The position numbers and the translations under genes were made by a program. A stretch of DNA of 64,000 nt from Lachnospiraceae bacterium FE2018 (GTDB taxonomy: Bacteria > Bacillota > Clostridia > Lachnospirales > Lachnospiraceae), in NCBI GenBank assembly GCA_000702845.1, contig JNKK01000005.1, positions 1 to 64,000 on the forward strand, given 5' to 3'. Shown one piece after another: positions 58,959-64,000 of this stretch. How positions within the stretch are numbered: the first letter of the stretch is position 1; each line of letters opens with the position of its first letter. The notes below the pieces were generated by a model. That model had not been told where the DNA came from, made no database searches, and worked only from the letters and a program-made list of their open reading frames with translations.

Positions 58959-59858
58959 TCACTTCTGCGTGCGCTTGCCGAACTTCTCCTCTGTATTTGC
59001 GAGAATTGCTGTACCGATACCTTTGTTGGTATAGATTTCCAGCAGCAGGCAGTGCGGCACACGTCCGTCCAGAATATGTACGCGGGACACGCCGTTTTCT
59101 ATTGCTTTGATGCATCCCTGCAGTTTCGGGATCATGCCGCCGTCAACGATCCCCTCAGCGATCATTGCCTCACACTCGGATACGGTTAGCTCCGGTGCAA
59201 GTGTATCCGGATCATCTTTATCTGTGTAAACGCCTTCAATATCACTGAGGAATGCAAGTTTTTCCGCTTTCATTGCCTCTGCGATGGCACTTGCCGCGTC
59301 ATCTGCGTTGATATTATAGGAATGATAGGTCTCGTCAACACCGATCGGGCATACAATCGGCAGAAAATCCTTATCGAGCAGATCCCAGAGAATCTTGGTG
59401 TCGACAGCTTTGATATCGCCGACATAGCCGATGCTCTGTCCGTCAACCAGCTTCTGCTCAACCTGAAGCAGATTGCCGTCCTTGCCGCTGATCCCGACCG
59501 CCCGGACGCCCAGCCGCTCTACCAGGCTGACCAGCTCCTTGTTCACCTTGTTCAGAACCATTTCAGCCACTTCAATGGTGTCTTCGTCGGTCACGCGGAA
59601 TCCGCCGACAAATTTCGGCTCGCCTCCGACTTTGCCAACCCACTTCGAGATTTCCTTGCCGCCGCCGTGGACAATGATTGGTTTGAATCCGCAGAGTTTC
59701 AGCAGGACGACATCTTTGATCACATCCTCCTTCAGCCCCTGATCCAGCATTGCGCTGCCGCCGTATTTTACGACAATGACCTTGCGGTTGAACCGCTGTA
59801 TATAGGGAAGTGCCTCAATCAGCACCTCGGCTTTTTCAAGATATTTCTGGTTGACCAT
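58959..59858 (-). CDS. argB: Acetylglutamate kinase
   Basis: 299 aa amino-acid kinase of arginine biosynthesis. [11 protein letters not shown] (phosphate loop), [29 protein letters not shown] and [15 protein letters not shown] are signature stretches. GGAG before ATG at 59858. In several lineages the long N-terminal helix allows hexamer formation and arginine feedback; residues 5-25 (helical) are compatible with that form. Confidence 0.93.
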   Translation of the reverse strand: MVNQKYLEKAEVLIEALPYIQRFNRKVIVVKYGGSAMLDQGLKEDVIKDVVLLKLCGFKPIIVHGGGKEISKWVGKVGGEPKFVGGFRVTDEDTIEVAEMVLNKVNKELVSLVERLGVRAVGISGKDGNLLQVEQKLVDGQSIGYVGDIKAVDTKILWDLLDKDFLPIVCPIGVDETYHSYNINADDAASAIAEAMKAEKLAFLSDIEGVYTDKDDPDTLAPELTVSECEAMIAEGIVDGGMIPKLQGCIKAIENGVSRVHILDGRVPHCLLLEIYTNKGIGTAILANTEEKFGKRTQK

Positions 59859-59907
59859 GTTTGATTTGCTCCTTTAACTGCTTCGTTATATTAATCTGTC
59901 TGAAGGT

Positions 59908-60010
59908 CTCTGTTCAGAGTCTGCAATCTTCGTCTCAGAATCTGCATTTACTGTTTCAGAACCTTTTTCTTCATGACCTTTCGTTTCTGCCTCAGGATCT
60001 GTAGTCTGCG
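59908..60010. repeat. Degenerate TCAGnnTCTG repeats between argJ and argB
   Basis: Four imperfect copies of a TCAG(A/G)(A/G)(T/C)CT(G/T) unit at about 22-28 nt spacing. On the minus strand the +1 frame after argJ's end reads an open, acidic Glu/Thr/Ser/Lys-rich stretch of about 36 codons. No ribosome site or start of its own. May be a former argJ tail or simple-sequence drift. Confidence 0.4.
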
Positions 60011-61269
60011 TTTATGGATACATATTCATGTGTCAGGTCACAGCCCCAGGCTGTCGCTTCCCCGTCACCCTGATGCATGTCTGCAATCGCTGTCACTTCC
60101 GGCTCGGAGAGGATCTTTGTTGCTTCCTCCTCGCTATAGTCAGCAGCACTGCCGTTCTCATAGATCTTGACCGTACCGGCGCTGCTGGTCAGCCACAGTT
60201 CCACCTGCTCCGGATCAAACTCAATCCCTGCATATCCGAGTGCGCACAGAATTCTTCCCCAGTTCGCGTCATGTCCGTAAATCGCTGCCTTGGTGAGGCT
60301 GGACGAAACAACGGATTTGGCAAGCGTTACTGCTGACGCCTTATCTTTCGCACCTTTAACCGTTACTTCGAAGAGCGCGGTCGCGCCCTCACCGTCACCG
60401 GCGATCTTGCGGGAAAGCTGACGGTTAATTTCAAACAGCGCCTCACAGAACTTCTGATACATTTCATTTTCTTCTGTGATTTCCGGATTACCCGCCATGC
60501 CGTTTGCCAGAAGAAGGACGGTATCATTTGTAGAGGTATCTCCGTCAACCGATACCATATTATAGGTATCGACCACAACGGATGAAAGCGCTTTCTGCAG
60601 CAGCTCCTGTGAAATCGCCGCATCTGTCGTAAGGAAAGAAAGCATGGTGCACATATTCGGATGAATCATGCCAGAGCCCTTGCACATCCCGCCGATCGAA
60701 ACAGTTTTTCCGTCGATCTCGACCTGAATGCCGACTTCCTTCGGAACTGTATCCGTCGTCATGATCGCCTGTGCCGCAAGGTGTGCGCTTTCCAGATCAG
60801 ATGATAGTTTCGGAATCATCATCTCCACGCCGGCGCTGATTTTATCCACCGGAATCTGCATGCCGATGACACCCGTCGATGCAACAAGAATATCATCAAC
60901 GGTAATTGCTTCAGCAGACTTCTCTGCCGCGCCGAGTTTTCCTGCTGCAATGGTTTGATTCAGTGCGCCGGCTGCCGCCTCCGCAGATTTTCTGCAGCAG
61001 TCCATTCCCTCCTGACCTGTCGCAGCATTTGCAATGCCGCTGTTGCAGATTACAGCACGTGCCGTGCCGCAGTCATATACTATGTGCTGATCCCACCTGA
61101 CCGGCGCTGCTTTCACCTGATTGGTTGTGAAAGTTCCCGCGACCCTGCATGATACTTCACTGTAAATCATCGCCATATCCAGACGATTCTGATATTTGAT
61201 GCCTGCCTGCGCCGCTGCCGCATGAAATCCGGCCGGGAGCGTTACGCCGGTTTTGTTTGTGTCTGTCAT
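59992..61269 (-). CDS. argJ: Glutamate N-acetyltransferase/ornithine acetyltransferase
   Basis: 425 aa. Self-cleaving acetyl-recycling enzyme of arginine biosynthesis. The cleavage region reads GSGMIHPNMCTMLSFLTTDA; the nucleophile Thr follows Cys where most orthologues have Ala. Also GVTLPAGFHAA at the start, FTTNQVKAAPV, and YGHDANWGRI near the C-terminus. GGAGG upstream. Monofunctional or bifunctional status cannot be told from sequence; no separate argA or argE is visible in the window. Confidence 0.92.
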   Translation of the reverse strand: MTDTNKTGVTLPAGFHAAAAQAGIKYQNRLDMAMIYSEVSCRVAGTFTTNQVKAAPVRWDQHIVYDCGTARAVICNSGIANAATGQEGMDCCRKSAEAAAGALNQTIAAGKLGAAEKSAEAITVDDILVASTGVIGMQIPVDKISAGVEMMIPKLSSDLESAHLAAQAIMTTDTVPKEVGIQVEIDGKTVSIGGMCKGSGMIHPNMCTMLSFLTTDAAISQELLQKALSSVVVDTYNMVSVDGDTSTNDTVLLLANGMAGNPEITEENEMYQKFCEALFEINRQLSRKIAGDGEGATALFEVTVKGAKDKASAVTLAKSVVSSSLTKAAIYGHDANWGRILCALGYAGIEFDPEQVELWLTSSAGTVKIYENGSAADYSEEEATKILSEPEVTAIADMHQGDGEATAWGCDLTHEYVSINADYRS

Positions 61270-61287
61270 ACTGTATCCTCCGTCTTG

Positions 61288-61310
61288 CCGGCGCTCTTCC
61301 GAGGCGCCGG
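61288..61310 (-). other. Intercistronic hairpin between argC and argJ
   Basis: CCGGCGC (61288-61294) / GCGCCGG (61304-61310) with a 9-nt loop. A T-run lies on its plus-strand side only, so not a terminator for the arg operon. Possible mRNA stability element. Confidence 0.4.
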
Positions 61311-61349
61311 TTTTTCCTGTTTATCTCTTTTCAGTCGTCTCTGAAACTC

Positions 61350-62393
61350 TTACGGGAACAGCGGCGGCATTTCCAGGCCGCAGGTCTCCGGCAGCCCGAA
61401 TGCCAGGTTCATATTCTGCACTGCCTGTCCGGCTGCGCCTTTGACCAGGTTGTCCAGTGCGGCCATGACAATCACTCTGTGCGTCCGCGGATCAATCCGG
61501 AAGCCGATATCCACATAGTTGCTTCCCTCCACCCAGCGGGTCTCTGCTGTCACATCATCCGGCAGCAGTCTGATAAACGGCTCATTTCCGTAATATGATT
61601 CATAGATCTCATGAACCTTCTCCGCCTCTGTTCCGGCGTCTTTCAGCGATGCATACGCCGTTACAAGAATGCCGCGGTTCATCGGAACAAGATGCGGTGT
61701 GAAGTTCAGAACCAGCGGATGTCCCGCCGCATAGCCGAGCTGCTCTTCTATTTCAGGCGTGTGACGGTGATTCGCAACACCATACGCCTTAATGTTTTCA
61801 TTGACTTCACAGTAGAGATTCGGAACTTTTGCACCCCTTCCCGCTCCGGATGTGCCGGACTTCGCGTCGATAATAATTGTATCCGGATCAATCAGTCCTT
61901 CCTTCACAAGCGGATAGAGACTGAGAATGGAACAGGTTGTATAGCAGCCCGGGTTTGCGATCAGGCGTGCCTTCTTCACATCTTCCCGGTTGATTTCACA
62001 GAGACCATAGACCGCCTCCTCCAGATACTGCGGCGCAGCGTGATCGATTTTATACCACGCCTCGTAAACAGAGACATCTTTCAGCCTGAAATCCGCTGAC
62101 AGGTCGATGATCTTGCAGCGGCTGAGGATGTCTTCACTGACAAGAGACGCACAGAGTCCCTGCGGTGTCGCAGTAAAAATCACATCCGCCTCGTGGCTGA
62201 GTTCCTCAAGATTATCATCGCTGCAGATGTTATCCACCAGCTTCAGAAAGTTTCCATATTGTCTTGCAAAGGGCTGATCGACGTAACTTCTGGATCCATA
62301 CCATACTACTTCAGCTTCCGGATGTGCCAGAAGTATTCTTACAAGTTCCGCTCCCGCATATCCGGTTGCGCCGATAATTCCCGCTCTGATCAT
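61350..62393 (-). CDS. argC: N-acetyl-gamma-glutamyl-phosphate reductase
   Basis: 347 aa NADPH-dependent reductase. Rossmann GATGYAGAELVR (9-20), active-site Cys in ANPGCYTT, catalytic His region HRHTPEIE. AAGGAG before ATG at 62393. First gene of argC-argJ-argB-argD. A promoter and a flanking inverted repeat lie just upstream. Confidence 0.94.
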   Translation of the reverse strand: MIRAGIIGATGYAGAELVRILLAHPEAEVVWYGSRSYVDQPFARQYGNFLKLVDNICSDDNLEELSHEADVIFTATPQGLCASLVSEDILSRCKIIDLSADFRLKDVSVYEAWYKIDHAAPQYLEEAVYGLCEINREDVKKARLIANPGCYTTCSILSLYPLVKEGLIDPDTIIIDAKSGTSGAGRGAKVPNLYCEVNENIKAYGVANHRHTPEIEEQLGYAAGHPLVLNFTPHLVPMNRGILVTAYASLKDAGTEAEKVHEIYESYYGNEPFIRLLPDDVTAETRWVEGSNYVDIGFRIDPRTHRVIVMAALDNLVKGAAGQAVQNMNLAFGLPETCGLEMPPLFP

Positions 62394-62464
62394 AGTGTTC
62401 TCCTTACTGATTCTGAAATTGCTCCTGTCCGCATCTGAATTTTACTCTGCGGGCAGGGGGGGTT

Positions 62465-62514
62465 TTGACCCTTGTAACATCATATGCTCTTTCTATAGGA
62501 AAGTAAAGGGTCAA
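62465..62514. promoter_or_regulatory. argC promoter bracketed by a 9-bp inverted repeat
   Basis: Minus-strand promoter TTTACT (62502-62507), 17-bp spacer, TATGAT (62479-62484). Arms TTGACCCTT (62465-62473) and AAGGGTCAA (62506-62514) flank it, one covering the +1 region and the other the -35. Confidence 0.6.
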
Positions 62515-62530
62515 TCCGCACGAATCCAAA

Positions 62531-62616
62531 TGTATATTTCATGCATTTTTGTGTATTTTTATTCATTATTATGCATAATATCATGGTTTTATGCATATTT
62601 CAACAAAAAAATGCAT
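62531..62616. promoter_or_regulatory. ArgR-like boxes and phased ATGCAT repeats in the argC-argG intergenic region
   Basis: TGTATTTTTATTCA (62552-62565) matches the ARG box pattern TGAATwwwwATTCA at 13 of 14 positions; weaker matches at 62531 and 62542. ATGCAT occurs at 62541, 62571, 62591 and 62611, spaced 30, 20 and 20 bp, so all on one helix face. Binding here would affect argG and argC together. Confidence 0.6.
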
Positions 62617-62622
62617 TCATCC

Positions 62623-62651
62623 TTGCATTCGGCATGCAGTTGCGTTATGAT
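62623..62651 (+). promoter_or_regulatory. argG promoter
   Basis: TTGCAT (62623-62628), 17-bp spacer, TATGAT (62646-62651); predicted +1 near 62658. Confidence 0.7.
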
Positions 62652-62658
62652 AGATGGC

Positions 62659-62751
62659 GTACTGCAGGTCAGGGAACACCCGGTTCAGGCAATGCTCCCG
62701 TGTATCTGCGTACCTATGCAGGAATGCACGGCTGGTGACAGCAGTCATTCC
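62659..62751 (+). promoter_or_regulatory. Structured 5' leader of argG
   Basis: Closing stem GTAC-U-GCAG (62659-62667) with CTGCGTAC (62706-62713), an inner GGGA/TCCC pairing, then a second hairpin GGAATG...CATTCC (62721-62751) capped by GCTG-GTGA-CAGC with a GNRA-type tetraloop. It starts right at the predicted +1. No T-box motif seen. Could be a leader stabiliser or a metabolite-sensing element. Confidence 0.45.
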
Positions 62752-62805
62752 CAGATCTGAATCATATTTGAATAAGATTTTAAAACATATATGGAGGAAA
62801 ACAAA

Positions 62806-64000
62806 ATGAACGAAAAAGTTGTACTTGCTTATTCAGGCGGTCTGGACACCACGGCAATCATTCCGTGGCTGAAGGAGAACTTCGGATACGATGTAATCTG
62901 CGCATGCGTTGACTGTGGTCAGGGCAATGAGCTGGACGGACTTGAGGAGCGCGCAAAAGCATCCGGTGCCGAGAAGCTTTATATTCTGGATGTCACCGAC
63001 GAGTTCTGTGATGATTTCATCATGCCGTGCGTAAAAGCAGGCGCTGTTTATGAGCATAAATATCTGCTTGGCACCTCCATGGCACGTCCGGTCATCGCAA
63101 AAGCTCTGGTAGAGGTTGCCCGCAAAGAAGGCGCGACTGCAATCTGCCACGGCGCTACCGGCAAGGGAAACGACCAGATCCGTTTCGAACTCGGCATTAA
63201 GGCACTGGCGCCCGATCTGAAAATTATCGCTCCGTGGCGTATGCCGGAAGTTTGGAATATGAATTCCCGTGAAGAAGAAATTGAATACTGCAAGGCACAT
63301 GGCATTGATCTTCCGTTCTCCATGGGCAAAGGCTACAGCCGTGACCGCAACCTGTGGCACATCAGCCACGAAGGTCTTGAGCTCGAAGAGCCGGAAAATG
63401 CGCCGAACTACGATGAACTTCTCGTGCTCGGTGTAACACCGCAGCAGGCGCCGGATGAGGAGACCGAAGTCACCATGACCTTTGAAGCCGGTGTTCCGAA
63501 AACACTGAACGGCAAAGAAATGAAAGTATCCGAGATTATCACCGAGCTGAATGAGCTGGGCGGAAAGAACGGTATCGGTATCGTCGACATCGTTGAGAAC
63601 CGTGTCGTCGGCATGAAGTCCCGCGGCGTCTATGAGACACCCGGCGGAACCATTCTCATGGAGGCACATGACCAGCTCGAAGAACTGATCCTTGACCGCG
63701 AGACAATGGAAATGAAGAAAAAGCTCGGCAGCCAGTTTGCACAGATTGTCTACGAAGGCAAGTGGTTCACACCGCTGCGCGAGGCAATTCAGGCATTTGT
63801 CGACTCCACACAGCAGTATGTCACCGGCGAAGTGAAATTCAAGCTGTATAAGGGCAACATCATCAAAGCCGGCACTTCATCACCGTACAGCCTGTATAAT
63901 GAATCTCTCGCTTCCTTTACCACCGGCGATCTTTATGATCATCAGGATGCCTCCGGATTCATCACACTGTTCGGTCTTCCGCTGAAGGTCCGCGCAATGA
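62806..64000 (+). CDS. argG: Argininosuccinate synthase (partial, 3' end outside window)
   Basis: 398 residues visible, almost complete. Joins citrulline and aspartate with ATP. Opening [16 protein letters not shown] (P-loop YSGGLDT), [27 protein letters not shown] and [12 protein letters not shown] are signature stretches. GGAGG upstream of ATG at 62806. Divergent from argCJBD, with its own promoter and leader. The gene runs past the right edge. Confidence 0.94.
   Translation, partial: MNEKVVLAYSGGLDTTAIIPWLKENFGYDVICACVDCGQGNELDGLEERAKASGAEKLYILDVTDEFCDDFIMPCVKAGAVYEHKYLLGTSMARPVIAKALVEVARKEGATAICHGATGKGNDQIRFELGIKALAPDLKIIAPWRMPEVWNMNSREEEIEYCKAHGIDLPFSMGKGYSRDRNLWHISHEGLELEEPENAPNYDELLVLGVTPQQAPDEETEVTMTFEAGVPKTLNGKEMKVSEIITELNELGGKNGIGIVDIVENRVVGMKSRGVYETPGGTILMEAHDQLEELILDRETMEMKKKLGSQFAQIVYEGKWFTPLREAIQAFVDSTQQYVTGEVKFKLYKGNIIKAGTSSPYSLYNESLASFTTGDLYDHQDASGFITLFGLPLKVRAM

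Noticed and set aside
62650-62800. T-box leader for argG
   Set aside because: No T-box antiterminator motif and no terminator before the start codon.

Overview
The window reads as a chromosomal segment of an anaerobic, low-to-mid G+C Firmicute, most likely a gut Lachnospiraceae-type Clostridium relative. Pointers are pyruvate:ferredoxin oxidoreductase (NifJ), anaerobic sulfite reductase AsrABC, ferredoxin-type 4Fe-4S enzymes, an RR-HK-GerMN-ComEC gene order, strong AGGAGG ribosome sites, and no identifiable respiratory genes. I saw no prophage, insertion sequence, plasmid gene or CRISPR array.

Layout. 1-7.4 kb (minus strand): a catabolic operon running from a strong promoter at 7248-7276 through a double AroD-like protein, two zinc alcohol dehydrogenases, an IolG-like Gfo/Idh/MocA oxidoreductase, a sugar-binding lipoprotein and a ribose-type ABC permease cut by the window edge. 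The logic is import plus oxidation/dehydration of a cyclitol or polyol; the substrate is unknown. 7.5-10.4 kb: VOC protein, radical SAM protein, an ArsR regulator with a predicted leaderless mRNA, and an EamA transporter. 10.5-18.7 kb: comEA, response regulator, histidine kinase, GerMN lipoprotein and comEC on the minus strand, with a plus-strand ClC channel gene wedged between regulator and kinase. 18.8-28.3 kb: a secreted ricin-fold protein, a GH2 glycosidase, a CBS-regulated family II pyrophosphatase (TTG start), a class A PBP, and a nuclease-like/SF1 ATPase protein.

28.3-38.2 kb (minus strand): a sugar-acid operon (UxaA small and large parts, NifJ, GarR-type reductase, MBL protein, SDR, Fe-alcohol dehydrogenase, transketolase). 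It carries several internal deletions: the Fe-ADH is frameshifted, the SDR lacks about 30 residues, the two transketolase halves are fused, and the transketolase 5' end is gone. A relic of a plus-strand gene abuts it. This is either operon decay or a damaged assembly.

38.2-50 kb: ferredoxin-type aldo/keto reductase, a GNAT-cupin fusion ORF, UbiB-family kinase, an ABC exporter pair, nicotinate phosphoribosyltransferase, a VWA protein, a 52-residue small protein with a structured leader, a secreted ComEC-like metallo-beta-lactamase protein and DegV. 49.5-54.1 kb: asrA-asrB-asrC plus an FNT channel, divergent from a Crp/Fnr regulator. One FNR-like palindrome lies at the same distance (about -40.5) from both predicted start points. 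54.1-57.6 kb: tRNA-Ala(CGC), YitT-family protein, cardiolipin synthase, HD-domain protein. 57.7-64 kb: argCJBD on the minus strand, divergent from argG (cut by the window edge). The argC-argG region has ArgR-like boxes, helically phased ATGCAT repeats and a folded argG leader.
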